DNA of 64,000 nt from Austropuccinia psidii (lineage: Eukaryota; Basidiomycota; Pucciniomycetes; Pucciniales; Sphaerophragmiaceae): positions 31,945,686 through 32,009,685 of the forward strand of contig JALGQZ010000006.1 in NCBI GenBank assembly GCA_023105745.1, read 5' to 3'. Shown in pieces: positions 45,729-59,625 of the stretch. The notes below the pieces were generated by a model. That model did no database searches. It was not told the DNA's origin and saw only the letters and a list, made by a program, of their open reading frames with translations. The first letter of the stretch is position 1; every line of letters begins with the position of its first letter. Made by a program: the position numbers and the translations under genes.

Positions 45729-47713
45729 TGTGAGCCTTTGAGATATGATCACATATCCAAAAAGATCACAAGAAAAATTCTATAATAGTTATACTTATAA
45801 TAATTATCTTAAAACTAGTGAAAATATCATAAAAAGGTACAAAATCAGAATTAACTAAGAATGTAATGGTTAAACATGTGAAATAAATTACACCATTAGA
45901 TTTTTCACAGTAAAATATATGTATGTCATTTTTATGGCATATCTGAAAAGTCAATAATTACTGAAGAACAAGTAAAAATACCCTAAAAGAGACACAAAAA
46001 TTTATTTAACTGAGAAACCAATGAAACAACATGTGAAATGAATTATACCATTGAATCCTCCAGAAATAATCGCACATAAAGCAATTATATGGCTATTATC
46101 TAAAGTCAATACTTAAGGAATTAAGCTGAATATATGCACTTTTTTGGTCAATGCATATATTCATGGTTTTTGGCTAATATCTCTTGAAATATACAAGATA
46201 GAGAGTTAAACCAAATAGAGAGTCACCAGGTAATTATTGTAAGAACACAGATATGAAATTTATTTTACAAGCTCTAAACAAGGTTAGAACCTGTAATGGT
46301 TTATTGAGCAAAATCACTGGAGCTGTTGACCACTTTGTTGTGAAAGTGGTCCAAACTTAAAAAAGAGTAGACAGTCAGACTTTACTAGCTCATATGTAAA
46401 GAATGATGTATTTTTATTATAGTATTCAAGGTATAACCCCTTGAAATCAAGGTTTGAAGTTTAAAACTTCGAATTTCAACAGAAAAGATGAGTTACAAGA
46501 AAAATCATCAAAAAGGAATTTTTGATGATGTAATGAAATGCTCTTGGAAGTTTAATAATGACATGCCAAGCTATCTGAATTCACTTTCATAATAGCTGTA
46601 GCATGTATAACGTAAAAGCTATTAATGATCAAAGTTTAAGCTTAAAATTGATCATTTATGATCACTCACTGTAATCTTAGTTTAGGTTTAACAGTTATAT
46701 AAGTCATAAAACTGGTTAAAACTTTTGGATGATGACTAATACTAATAAAATCTACAAATTTTAGGCTTCTGCTAAGCCTATGATGTTGTTAAGCTTACAG
46801 TTATAGTGATAACTCTAAATAATGGCCTAATAATGAGATAAGAATGTTTGATCATGATGTAATCATGACTAAAAATTGAAATACTGAAAGCCTCCAATGG
46901 ATACAATCAGTACACGTCAACTAGAAGACTACTGGACTCTAGAAGGGAGGTATTTATTAGAAATAGAGCTCTTTTTACTCTATTTTCCCTCAGATGCATC
47001 AAAGCAATTGAACAATTAAAGCCAAAGGTAAAATCTTTTATTCTTGATATATAAATCTCTTATATTATCAAAGACCAAAAGTTATCCTTAATTTAATCAT
47101 CATCTTTGATGTGATTACTTCAATTTTTCTCTTGTTTTGTTATAACTCTCTCAAAAATCTCATTTCCACATAAAATCAAGAAAATTTGAATTTTCTTCTA
47201 TTTTTATTTGTAAATACAATTTAAATAAGTTGTATTTACATTCTTTGGCGTACGTTATTTCAAAATTATTATATTAAGCATCAAAAGTAGGTTATTTTCT
47301 CTTATTATAATAATTTCTCTTTATTATTACTATCAATAATTCTTTAATTAATATAAATAGTATTTATATTAATATATAACCTTAATATTAGTAATATTAT
47401 TGTTATTAATTCTTTTTCATTAATAAAAAACCATTTTTTACACCTTTATTTTTTATTGGTAACAAGAATAAAGTGCTTTTAAATTTATTAATTATCATAT
47501 ATTAATATATTTATTTATTATATTATTTTTTCATAATATAAATTATATTATTTTATTTATTTGATGATCTAATTATTTTTAATGCCATAATTATGATAGT
47601 TCTTTATTATTATAATTATTTTTATCTTATTTATTTTATTTATAAGGACATTCATAGTAAAATAAGTAAAATATTAGCAAATTTTACTTATTGTTTCATA
47701 ATCAAACCTTACA
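45729..47713 (+). repeat. Solo LTR of the TGTGAGCC/CCTTACA family
   Basis: 1985 bp flanked by AGTCA (45724-45728) and AGCCA (47714-47718), a 5 bp duplication with one change. Removing it rejoins gag exon 2 as AGATCAG|AAGTCAGCTATAA, which fits the uninterrupted copy at 4857. A TATA-like AGAAATAGAGCTC lies near 46960. AT-rich; no coding sequence. Confidence 0.88.
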
Positions 47714-50068
47714 AGCCAGCTATAACCCCTCAAGAAGATCCCAAAAAGGTTAAAGACATGATTATGGCAGAAGCCAATCAGTTACAGAAGGACAAGGGTC
47801 AGTAAATGGATCCCAAACTGACAAATTATGTCATTCTGAAGGTGATAATACTGTTTTACCTTCAAAAAGACCTGACACTTCCACAAGAAGCCTCAGTGGA
47901 CATATAAAAAGCCATCAAGAAGACCTACAAGAATGCATCATAGCACAAAGTGTACCAGATGCTTGCAGATCTGTGGAAAAACTGCATGAACTCTTACCTG
48001 ACTGTGAGAAAATTCCTGGGACATCCCAACACTTGCAAGTTACTCAATAAATGGCATCCATTGATGGAAAAGAAAAACATGATTCTTTTAACAGAAGGAT
48101 GGAGGAAAAAAAACCCTCCACCACCCAGGCAAGTGCGAAAAGCAGGCCCAGTAGCCAGAAGCAAAAATCTTAGCATGAAAAAGCAGCCAAAAGCTCAGAA
48201 CAAGGGCAAATGCAAAGCACCAGCCACAAAACCTTACAGCCAGGGCTACAGAATCCCACAGATTCAGCATGATGCCATGGAAAATGTATTTCAGATGGCC
48301 AGAACAATGATGGAATTACAGAAAAAGGAGGAAGCCAGAATAAAATATCAGAAATGATTTCTGATATTCTGGATGGAATCCCATACTTGTATATAGCTAT
48401 AAATGACATGAAATATCATATTCCTGATAAAGATTTAACAATTTTTAACAATCTTAAGACAAATAACTTAAGTATGAGCCAAATAAATCAGACACTTATG
48501 TGTTTTGAAAAAGTTTTGAGAACAATTAAAACTTCCAATAATGCAAATTCATTGGGAAATAAGTCAAATGAATAATTTTCCATTATTAAAGAATTGACAG
48601 ACAAATATTCCAAATTGAATATTGATGAAATAATTGAAACAAGAATAAAACAAGCTATAAATATTATAAAAGAAGATAATGAGAAAGTTGTTGATGATAT
48701 TGCAAATTCACTTACTGAAGTAAAGAAATGTACAATTTCCATGAAAAAATGTTTGACACCTCACAATAGGAAGTATCAAAATCAACAATGAAATTTAATC
48801 AAGTCACTTCTGATAATACTAGACAGGCAGAATTATGGCAAGAATTAACACATAAGGAAGATATGTATAAAATTTAATTAATAAATTCAATACAGAGCTT
48901 CTGACAAGAGTTCAGAAATTCTCAAAGGTGTAGCAAAAGTACAAAGAATGATATTGAACAATTACTGCACACCTTACCTAGAATGTTTACACCTCTGAAT
49001 CAAAATGAGGGTGCAGGACGTCCAAATCCACATGTATTAGATGTTGAAAATTAACAGTTAAAAAATGCATTTTCCACTTCTTTTCATAACTTGGAACCAT
49101 CAATGGGCCAAGACCTCTCCAAAGGAGCACCAAAGCTTAAAGAATTGCCTCAATTCAGTGGTGAAGGAGAATCTGACCACATGGAATTAATCAGAGGTAT
49201 TCACAAGATTAAAGAAGATTTTTCATTACCTAAAAGATTTGTAAAAGCAAGATTCAACACATGTTTTACCATATCAGCCCACAGATGTTATATAAAATTG
49301 AGACAGACACATGAACACCAAAGCTGGACTTGGTGGAAAACCCAAATTATACCAAATGGGGCAATGATGCTTGGAGATTTATGGTTGAAACAGACTTTGA
49401 ATATGCTAAATTTAATTCTGAAAAAGACAAAGGTTTACCATGGTTTTTCCAAAAAAAGAGATAGATTAACAGAATTATATCCTGAAATGTCAGAATTTCT
49501 GATTCACAGAAAAATTCTAAGAAAATGTGGAGGTGACTCAGAACATGCTTTCAAAAGCAGGACTACTGAACAATCCTCAGCAAAATATATCATTAATATA
49601 TTGGAAGAAGTAACCACAAGAACCAGAATTGGTTCTAGTAGGGTAAATCTCAAAACAATTTTTAATACACGTTGGAAAGATTCTGCGGACAAAATTCCAA
49701 AAGAAAATTGTAATAATACTAAGTATAAATCTGCAGTTGTATTGAGAAAGTGCCATATTTTCCAAAGAACCACACATTTAGCCAATACATGTCCCAAGAA
49801 TGGAAAAATGAATGAAATTGACATTGAAAAGGAACCTGATGTTGAAATGGATGAGGTAAATGAAGATAATTCAGATGATAAATCATCAATATTTTCTGAA
49901 TTTTTAAAAGATATAGAAAATATCAATGCCACTTTTTATATCATGGACTCTTATTCCCACTTGCCACAATTAAGCAATGGTCAACTTGATTTATCAAGAA
50001 TTCAAGATGCACAACTAATGAAAACCAAACAAAACAGGGGCAAAGGTTATACAGCTGGTAACTCCTGA
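47714..50068 (+). pseudogene. G2 gag, exon 2 onward
   Basis: Starts in exon 2 (SYNPS) and runs through a low-complexity stretch, in which two phases are open (47950-48357 reads NPPPPRQVRKAG and MMELQKKEEARI; the other phase leads into the next block), a coiled-coil-like region from 48350 (MISDILDGIPYLY, VLRTIKTSNN, IIKEDNEKVVDDI), and a capsid-like domain from 49091 (LPQFSGEGESDHMEL, HQSWTWWKTQII). The zinc knuckle near 49755 reads CHIFQRTTHLANTC: the second Cys is Phe. Stops near 48573 and 48790 and several frameshifts break it. It ends KGYTAGNS before the protease. Confidence 0.82.
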
Positions 50069-53000
50069 ATAAAAGAATTGGTAGTTGACAAAAACCCACT
50101 AAGCTTTTGCTTGATGCCAGAGGCTTCTGCTCTTGTCTTGGAAAATGTTTTCTTAAGACTTTTGTACCAAATTTTGAAGATAAATTATTTCCAATTGATG
50201 GCATAAACTTTAATAGTGCAAGTAGTCCAATGAAATAATTAGTTATATTTGAGACTACTGCCATATTTCCTCACATAAATGGAAATCTAAGAATAACTGT
50301 TGAATTTGTTGTTATGGAAAATTGCTCTAGTACCCATTTTATATTGGGAAATGACCCTTTGATCATGTATGGCATAGACTCACATAGCAACAAAGACAGA
50401 TAATTTACTATTGGTGACAATAAGCATCAAAAATTTGCCTTTTTACCAGTTAAAAGACAAATTACAGTAAACAAAGTATCACCAATCAGCTTAGAGTTAG
50501 AAAATTCCAAGTCTGAACAGTTAAATGAAGCTGAAATAAGTCTTCATCTGACTGATAAACAAGAAAGTGAACTTTCTGCCCTTTTATTTGAACAAAAAGA
50601 AGCCTTTGCATGAGATAAAGAGCCCTTGGGAGCAATTGTCTGTCATGAGCTTGAAATCATTCTTAATATTGAAAACCTTACCCACCACTCTTTTGAAGAC
50701 CTTCATATCCAGCAGGTCTCAAATCAAGAGAACCTCTGGAAATCCATATTAAAAAACTTCTACACATTGGGGTAATAAGAATGGTGGCCACAATGAGGAG
50801 GTAAAAATAACTACACCAGTGAAAGTGGCATGGCATAATGGAAAATCTAAAATGGTTGGGGAATTCAGAGCTCTGAATACTTACATGGTTCCAGACAGGT
50901 ACCCAATACCAAAAATCCAAATTGCCCTTAACCAAATATTTAAAGAAGTGTTTATAAGCACCATGGATGCCTTTAAAGGATTTAATCAAAATGTGGTGAT
51001 ACCAAGGGCAAGAAAATATTTGAGTATTATCGTTCATTGTGGAGTGAATTAATATTTAAGAATTCCTTTTGGTATCAAGAATGCAATGTCACACTTCCAA
51101 AGAATGATGAATGAAATATTCCCTGAAGAACTTTAAGAAGGATGGTCAATCATTTACATTGATAATATTATTGTGGGTTCCAAGATCTTGGAAAAACATA
51201 TATACAGATTATCCAGAGTCTTGAAAAAAATTCAATCTATAAACATGAAAATTTCTTTAAGAAATGTCATTTTGGATTTAAAGAACTCAAAGCACTAGGA
51301 AATTTAGTATCAGGTTTATGCCTTGGAATTGACAAAACCAAAGTTGCAGCAGTGCTAATGAAGCCTATGCCTCAGACCAAAAAAGGAAATTCAGTCATTT
51401 TTGGGCTTTTTAGGATATTACAGGAAGCATATTAAAGATTTTGCATCCATAGCAAGACCTCTTTATAAATTATGTGACAAGGACACATTATTTGAAGTGA
51501 CTTTTGACAGATTCAAAGCCTTTGAATCTTTAAGACAAGCCTTGACCACTGCTACAATATTACTGATGACAGGATTTAAGATTCCCTTTCAGATTTATAT
51601 TGATGCATCAGGAGATGGACTAGGTGCTGCACTTCATCAAGTCTAGATTATAAGTGATAAACCTTTGGAAGGACCCATATGTTTCATATCCAGGCAAATC
51701 AAACCAACTGAAGCTAGATATGGGGAAAGTCAGATGGAGTGTTTATGCCTTGTCTGGGCCTTAGAAAAAATCAATTACTCCCTAGACAGATGTGTTTTTT
51801 AAGTAATAACAGATTGTACTTCTGTTAAATCCCTTTTAAACATGAAAACACCCAACAGAAATATGCTCAGATGGCAAATAGCCATACAGGAGCATAGAGG
51901 TAATATGACTATTGTTCACAAAGATGAAAATATTCATAAAAATGCAGATGAACTGAGAAGAATTACCAAATGATATATTTAATCCTGCGTATGTGCCAGA
52001 AGAAGCTCCCCACTGATCCCAATAGAAGGAATCAGTGTTCCAGATCTGAACACAACATTCTTTGAGGAAGTAAGAGCCAGCTATACCCAAGATGAGAACT
52101 GTAGCATCTTATGCCAATTACTCACTAAAGAATGTAAAGACCACTAATTGTTACAAGCCTTACACGAAATATGGAAGAAATCATATGATGAAGGAAGATT
52201 CCACTTACTGGATGGTATAATTTGCCACAGAACTAAGCATACATGAGTAATGAAAGTTGTGGACAGGTCTTTAATAGATCTAGTACTGAAAGAATGGCAT
52301 CACAGCCCCTTCTCAGGATATCTTTCTGAGGACAGGACAAGGGAAAAGATAAAGACCTGTATATGGTGGCCAATGTGGAAGACAGATGTGACAGAGTATT
52401 GCAAAACCTGTGACAGATTTCAAAAGGCTAAAAAATCCACTGGAAAAAGACTTGGAAATATGACCAAAATCCAAGAACCAACAAAACTTGGAAAATTCTC
52501 CATATGGATTGGGTAACTCGCCTACCACCAGGGGGTGATAGAAGTTATAATGTGTGCCTACTGATTGTTGACAGATTTAATCAGACTCCAATCATTCTAC
52601 CATGTCACAAGAATGATAAATCCATGGATACAGCTCTTCTAATATGGAATAGGGTAATATCATGGACTGTAATAATAAAAAATATCATTAGTGACAGAGA
52701 TCTCAAATTCACCTCAGCACTATGGACAAATCTTCACCAATTATTTGGAGCAAAGTTGTCCTTCTCTACAGCCTACCACCCAAAAACTGATTGACTGGCC
52801 AAAAGAATGATCCAAAACTTGGAAGATATGGTAAGAAGAATTTGTGCATATGACCCTGAAGTTAAAGATTGTGATGGGTTAACCTATTGCTGGTGTATTC
52901 TCTTACTAGCACTGGAATTGGAATACAAAACATCCATTCATGCCAGTACCAATCAAACTTCTGCTGTTCTAGAGAAGGGATGGAATCCCAAATTACCCCA

Positions 53001-53120
53001 AGATTCATTAAGGAAGGATTTGGGTGAAATACATCCCACAGCTGGTAGCTTCGAAGGAATGCTAGGGAAAGCTAGAAATAATGCAATAAGGTGCATGGAG
53101 GACTAATTTGCATATACAAA
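50069..53120 (+). pseudogene. G2 pol: protease, RT, RNase H, integrase
   Basis: In order: protease (LLLDARGFCSC near 50110, where the family has DSG or DTG; FILGNDPLIMYGID near 50350); RT (50820-51400: MVGEFRALNTYMVPDRYPIP, MDAFKGFNQNV, active site YIDN at 51155-51166 instead of YIDD, KKCHFGFKELKALG); RNase H (51590-51960: [29 protein letters not shown]); integrase zinc-binding part (52310-52450: YCKTCDRFQKAKK); and integrase core (52500-53100: MDWVTRLPPGGD, SDRDLKFTSALW, then a stop and LAKRMIQ, where the catalytic Glu is Lys). Three catalytic sites are lost, so it is not functional. The chromodomain end is missing because the LTR at 53140 follows. Confidence 0.85.
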
Positions 53121-53139
53121 AGACAAAAGGCACAAATCA

Positions 53140-54576
53140 TGTCAGCCTGTGACTCAAAACCAGAGCACAAGCATGACGGCCAAAATACCATAAATCAATG
53201 GTATAGCCAAAATACCACCAAAACATGGAGCTGAGCCAAATTAGCTCAAAAGGTATCAAACGAAAGAGAAAACTCACCTCTTTCTGAAAGTTTAAGTCCC
53301 ATCATCATAGGACAAAGAATAACAAAGTTATTCATGCTCAAAGTTATTGCTGAGCATAAACCTTAATTTTCACCTCTCATCTGAGATACAGAGTAAGAGG
53401 CTTAACCCCATCAAATTGGTATGAACAATGAAGCTTTAAGTCAGGGCTATCCAATGGTACCAGCCAAACTGAGCTAGCACCAGTATTACAGAAGTTATGG
53501 TCAAATTCAGGCCAAATAAGGGTGAACAAAACATTCACCTTTCATCTAGCTTCTACAGTTTTAGTGTGAGCTACCTAAAGTGGGGTCTTTTTAAAAAGAG
53601 CACAATCAAAGCTATCTGATGGCTTCATCCATTTCCTCATATCTTAACTATAGCAGAAGGTATGGGGAAAACAAGCCCAATACAGGTTTTTGCCTAAACC
53701 ACCCATGTGTATAAAAATCTTGTACATGGCATATCTTTGCCATATTTAATCATAACCATATCAAATAAGGTACCATTTTGTAGAACACATACAGGACTAC
53801 ACACTGGTCTAGGTTTGAGGTTGATATTTCAAGAACAGACAAAGCTATAGCTGTTTTAAGGTCAAAATCTAACATCCTGACCAATATAGCTTTACCCTGG
53901 GATAATATCCCATAACCCTGATTATGAGGTGTCAAACTGATTAAGAAGCATGTTGATAATTCAATACCTCATAGGTCAGTCAATAATGGGGTCCCATACA
54001 GTTTCTGTACAGCATTCTACACGTCATACACATCAGAAGAGGGCTATGTGGTCCCCAGAGGTATTTTCACCCTGTATTGGTGAAAACTGCCCAGATGTGG
54101 TTTCAAAACCACATCTGAGATCAATAAAGGCTATACATGTCCTTGCAAACAACAAGCCTGTCTCAGAGAGTGAAAAATCCTTCATTTCCTCTACCTGGAA
54201 AGGTCTAACAGCCCTTCCACCCCATTTCAGGATAAAAAGGAGGCTTTTCACAGCCAGAAATGCTGTCCTCATCCTGCTCTTAAATTCCTACGTAGTACAA
54301 CTGTCAAAAACAGTTATACTCTTGGAAAATAATGAGGTATAATTATAATCTTAATTATTGTAGTATTTATTATTGTAATTCAACAGGTAAAGCTGCACCC
54401 ATGGCTTTCAACAGCGCTCACCACCACCATTCTATAATAGTAAAGCCCTTTAATTTTATTATAAACCCTTATTTCTTCATAAAAACTCTTATTTTAAATC
54501 CTTTTATCATGTGTCACAGTCATAGTTGAAGTTGTAAATAGCCTAATCACTGCTTCATCATAGACTCAACCTGACA
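53140..54576 (+). repeat. 5' LTR of a TGTCAGCC-family gypsy element
   Basis: 1437 bp, TGTCAGCC to ACCTGACA, left flank AATCA. It is followed by a primer binding site at 54580 (TGGGGGCCAGGCC) and gag, so it is a 5' LTR. The 3' half of its element is not in the window. Positions 54593-55146 are a leader with no gene seen. Confidence 0.88.
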
Positions 54577-54579
54577 TTT

Positions 54580-54592
54580 TGGGGGCCAGGCC
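54580..54592 (+). promoter_or_regulatory. Primer binding site
   Basis: TGGGGGCCAGGCC three bases after the LTR end; the same class as the other sites in the window. Confidence 0.75.
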
Positions 54593-55155
54593 GTGTTTTA
54601 ACCTCTTTGGACCATTACAATTGAGTTTTTTCTCTTATATTATTTATTTCTGACAATTGCTTTCTCATTTTTAGGCGTATTTTTTCTCTCAATATATATA
54701 TATATCCACTTAATTGGTCTATGTACCACTCTTTACTCATATTTTAAGAGTTTCTGTCACGTGGTTAATACATACAAGACCTTTATTTTTGGTGTGTTTT
54801 ACATATAAAAACACATACGCCATCAATAAGTCGTGTATTTTTGATTAAATAAGGACACCTCTGACTGTAAAACCAACATTTGAGGTGTGGTTGAGTGTAT
54901 TGTTGACTCAATTACACTGATACAGATCACACTTGAAAACCACAAGTGAATCTGTGGGATACTGGTACACAAACAGTGTAACAGGGTACCAAAAAGCTGT
55001 AATTCTGACGTGGAATTGTTAATTCAATTACACTGTCATTATACAGGGCATATTGTAGTAATATACAAGCCCAGAGGCCATTATTAGACGTAAAAACAGT
55101 ATTTTAAGAAGTGTCAACTGACATAAGCCCTCTTTTTTTCCTACGTTGATTCAGT

Positions 55156-56888
55156 GGAAGAGAATTATATCCCACTTGAGACCCAGTGACACCCTCAGAA
55201 CCAGAGGGCAGCAAGGGCAAAGGAAAGAGGCACAGTGAATTCCTGATTACAGAAAAGAAGTGGACACCAATAGCCACCCACAGAAGTAGAAAACCACAAG
55301 ACTATGCTTCAATACAAGGTAAACCAACCTTAACAACTTGTACAGGGAATCGTACTATAATTAACCCAGTTGTAACCTCTAAAGGTAAATTTCCCAAATC
55401 AGCAGACAACAAATTTGTACAAAGCACAGTCAAAGGTGAATACCCTAAGAACATAAAGTTTTTGACTGCTTGCAAACACTGATATGCCACCTGTATACCT
55501 CAGAGACCTTGGCTTCCAAAGGAACAAGCCAGAGGACAGAGAAGGCCTTTCCAGAACCAGAAGACCTGGAAGAGGACACCTTGGACACAGTGGTGGATGG
55601 AAAAACAATTAGGGAGATAATATCAACCCTGCCATTCACACTCCAATTCAACAGGAACCTCAAACCAGAGGACTGGAAGGATATGGATCAAGTTCTTCAG
55701 CTCCACCAACTCCTCAAATATTTGTTTCAATGGAGCATGGACAACAAGAGGTTCAACCTGGTATCTCACTGGGAAGAACTTGGAGAAAGTTGCCAGAAGA
55801 TCTGTCTCAAAGAGATAGACTTCAAAGACCTTATGGTAATCACCAAAGGTTGGAATCCTACCAGGCAGTTCAGACTACTGGAGGCAAGGGCACAGAGGAT
55901 AAGGGAGAATCAAGCCACTATCCAAGCTATAGAAGAACAGTTAACCCAGACAGGGCCTACTCAGATTCCTTCAGGCTCACAAGGAGCAGGCCAAATCAGC
56001 TCTCCAGTGGCTTCAAACCATTCAGAAACCAGAAGATCAGGGGCCAAGAGTCACCATACTTCACAATTCCAGGAAGTTTACAGGAGAAGACAAGGGAATA
56101 AGGGAAAAAAAAGACCTCTCTCAGTCAAAGGCAGAAAGAATCAGACCCCATGATCCAGAAGTTGTTGGATTTGGTGAAAGAAGTGCACAAAAACCAGAAT
56201 TAGTTGTAAACCACTCTAGAATCACTAGTCCCATTAATAGAAATATTACCCCCACTCAGATTGAACATAATGTTATCACACCTGAGAGTAACTTAAACAG
56301 TGATGCACTGTGGTTACAAATGTCTCAATACGCTGAGAACACTCGAAAGCAGTTGGCAGAACTTGAAGCAAGCCATGAGAGGATGAAACAATTAACAGCC
56401 TCCATGAATAAAACTGTTAAAACTCTTCAATAAGGACATACTCAATTGAGCAAAGCCTCTGAAGAAACCAACAAAAGACTGAATCTAGTCTTTGAAGAAA
56501 AACACCACAGCAAAAGGGACAGGGATTGTCTAGATCAAGACATAAACAAACTGTTTGATGTCTACCATAACATGAAGCCCCAACCACAAGGCCATGTTAT
56601 GGATAATCCATATCAACCAGATGGCATAAAACCAGATGCCATGTTGATGAATAAGGCAAGATCTACATCACAATACCAGGAAGGAGATGGCATGTCTTTT
56701 TCAGACAAGGAAGCCTTGCAACAGCTTCCTGAGGCCTCAAGCTGGACCAAATTCTCTGGAACAGGAGAATATGATAATATGGAGCTCATAGATTATATTG
56801 ATTGACTCTTCATTGATGTACCAAGAATACCAGATGACTGGATTACTGCTAGACCAAATACAGCATTTAAAGGTCATTCTAGTATATG
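55156..56888 (+). pseudogene. Spliced gag of the TGTCAGCC family, cut by G1 copy 2
   Basis: Exon 1 begins around VEENYIPLETQ, shifts frame, then reads TPSEPEGSKGKGKRH to KFVQSTVK. An intron of 68 bp (55436-55503, GTGAAT to CCTCAG) joins it to ETLASKGTSQRTEK and a frame open to 56153 (FQWSMDNKRFNLV, CQKICLKEIDFKDL). A second phase is open at 55730-56101 and lines up with the gag-only element's main frame. After 56160 comes a coiled-coil-like part with a stop near 56431, then the start of the capsid-like domain (LPEASSWTKFSGTGEYD) with another stop near 56803. The sequence breaks off at the G1 LTR (56889), at the point matching ASIWYT in the gag-only copy. Confidence 0.85.
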
Positions 56889-57623
56889 TGTCACAGGGGC
56901 TCTTCTAAATGAAGAGGGCCTGGCACTCAGTGAACAGACTTACTTATGGAGGGCTCAGAAGAGTACTCAAATGATAAGAGTAATGGAGTAAGAGGATAAA
57001 TTCCTAGTCATAAAATAATAAGCATAAAAGATAAGAGAGAAAAAACAAAAGCAATAATAAAGAGCCAACAACAAATAATCCTGTACCACTGTTTCAACCT
57101 GTTCAGAAAAGAGAAAAGGATTAATAAAGGATATGGCCACCAGGACTCTACTGAACAGGTGAGGGAAGGCAAAGATTAACTTAAGGAAAAATAAAATAAT
57201 ATTTCTTAAATGAGAAATAAAATAATATTCAATAATAAATCGAATATTTTAATTAACTGGGGGAAAAACCCCCAGGTGGGTGAAGAGGGGCTGGTATATG
57301 TGAGAAATACCAGCCATGGAGTTTGAGTGTTGAGATACTTGTCTGTATGCTGGAATAAGTTGGATGTGGGATTGAATCCTGTATTGATGAATCCAATACA
57401 GGTTATACAGTCAATACAGGTATTTGCGCCTGTATTGGTGACAGGCCTGTATTTGGTGAATCCTGTATTTGGGTCTTGCCTGTATGAAGCTGTATTGAGG
57501 TCTGAAAACTGTATTTGGAAAGTGTTGAATGAAACCCCCTTCCTGATTGGGTTTTGAGGGGTATCAATGAAGTAATGATTGTTGAATATGATTGGTAATG
57601 CCCCTGCCTCCTTGGCTGTGACA
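56889..57623 (-). repeat. 3' LTR of G1 copy 2
   Basis: 735 bp; on the - strand it runs TGTCACA (57623) to TGTGACA (56889). Homologous to 3200-3957. Adjacent polypurine tract at 57636-57624. Confidence 0.92.
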
Positions 57624-58069
57624 TTATCCCCCTCTTGAAAGTGGTGAGCTCTGAGCACCATAAGTACAGTGAGTCTTGATGAGCTTGCAAACAATCCATA
57701 CAGTTCTTTCCCCCAATTCCTTAAATTTATCCCATTAAATTTTCTTCTTCAATCAATACTCAAACAAATCTTCGCTTGATCACTTGCAGGTATTTTCCCC
57801 TTGATCTTGATTCTGAATTCCCTCTTTTACTTCAAATGTTTTCATTCTTCTTAAAATGTCTTCATTCTTGTCTTGAGTGTCTTCACCAAACTTTTCTTGA
57901 GTCCTCATGGCGTTTGAAAAGTGGGTGACCTGGGTTTATCTCCCAAGAACACCTGATTTCATCCTGATTTTAATCTTGAGAGTGTTGGCATAAGGTGGCC
58001 AATACTTGAGGCTTTGGACCATTTCAGAAGTCCTGGCCAAAATCCTTGATTTTGTGATTAAAGGGGATT

Positions 58070-58370
58070 TTGGCCAATTTGCGCAAAAATGCGCAAAATG
58101 CGCAAATGTGCACATATGCCATAATAGCATATAATGGTGAAAAAACTGAAAAAACTTGATTGATGATGAAAAATTGGCCTTATAAAGTATCCTGGCCATT
58201 TTGCACATTTTTGCGCAAAATGTGCAATTATGATGAAATGGGCCAAAAAGGCCTTTTGAAGCATTTTTACAAGATAAAGAGGCATTTTGTGCAAAAGTGT
58301 GCAAAAGTGCGCAAATGCGCAAAATTGTGCAAAATGCGCAAATTTGCCAATATGCATAATTAAGCATATT
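58070..58370 (-). repeat. GCGC palindrome array of copy 2, partly decayed
   Basis: Matches 2440-2760. About half of the motifs remain GCGC; the others read GTGC or GCAC, as expected for CpG to TpG or CpA change. Confidence 0.8.
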
Positions 58371-59392
58371 TTGATGAAAAATGATGAAAATGAGCTATTT
58401 TGAAGTTTTGAGGTCTGATATGGCCATTTTTGCCAAAGTGCATAAATTCATGAAATTGGCCAATTGGGCCATTTGAAGCAGTTTTTTCTTCTTTTGATCT
58501 TGATTTCTTCTTGAATGTCTTCCTTCTTATCCCCTCCTTGACTGGTCAATTGCCATAAATGCCTTGCTGACTTGCAATTGTCCATAATTCTCTTGGTCTT
58601 GAATTTGAAATTTTGACTTAAAGATGAGTTCAAGGCTGACTTGAAGAAGTTTTTGATGAGGGTTATCTGTAGGTGGTCTTTACCATTACTAGTGTTTTGC
58701 TCTTTGATTATTGAATGAATTGACTCCCCAAACCTGATATGGTAGTGATGACTACTGCTTTTTGAAATAAGAAATAAAAATAAAAATAAAAATAAAAAAT
58801 AAAAATCAAAATAAAGGATACAAGTAAAAGAAAATGAAAATAATTGAGAGAAAAAGAGAGTAAAGAAAGAAATGAGAAATGCCTGAGGGTTGTCCTTCTT
58901 GTGGTGAGTTGCTTGATTTTGGCCAAAATGTTCTGAAAGATAAAACAAAGCATTTGATTCTCACAGCGTGGCCAATGTAATGTTTTACAAGAATTAGACC
59001 CCTCAGCAATGCAAACCAGGAGATGGAACTTACTTTCATAACTTCCACTCCCCACCAAGCACCATAAATGAAAAAGGAATTATGCCATAACATGAATTTT
59101 GGTAATGAATGTCTTGAAGGATAATTTATGGCATGATTAAAGAAAGAAAAGAAAATAAGAGAAAGGTTGGGCCATATCTTGATGAAAGGTCCAAATCTTG
59201 AGGGTATGATGTTGCAAGGCCTTCTGAACCTGTCCAAAGAATTGACAAGTGCTCACAAAGTAGACAAGGTGATGCTTACAACAAATTTGGGTAGAATACC
59301 CCCTTAAAGGTGCATGCCAGGAGAGGAACTTACTTTCATAAACTCCAATCCCCACCAAGCACCATAAATCAAACTCTTGAGGCATTTGGGCC

Positions 59393-59625
59393 AGGCTTGT
59401 CTGGATACAAAGTGTGAAAATCCTTGACAAGGTCTTGGGAGTTGGTAAGGTTGGAAGCTGGTTCCCAAGTTGTTCTTTCTGGGTCTTCATTGAATCCTTT
59501 CCACTCCACTAAATCCATAATGAACCTCTCTTGAGTTTTGAGTCCAGAACCTGAGCCACTTCCCATTCTTCTTGCTCTTCCACTATTACTGGAGGTGGTG
59601 GCAATTGGTGTCAATTTGGGATAGT
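59393..59625 (-). pseudogene. Chromodomain end of G1 copy 2, broken
   Basis: Compared with copy 1, a stop replaces Ser just after EPVKQ (TCA to TGA), another stop replaces Arg (CGA to TGA), and a one-base deletion shifts the frame in the middle of the chromodomain (GGTATTT to GGATTT). The later part still reads LVEWKGFNEDPERTTWEP in another phase. The integrase targeting module is therefore lost. Confidence 0.8.

Noticed and set aside
55302..55663. Frames on the - strand over the gag at 55156-56888
   Set aside because: They are antisense to a recognisable gag with matching homologues.
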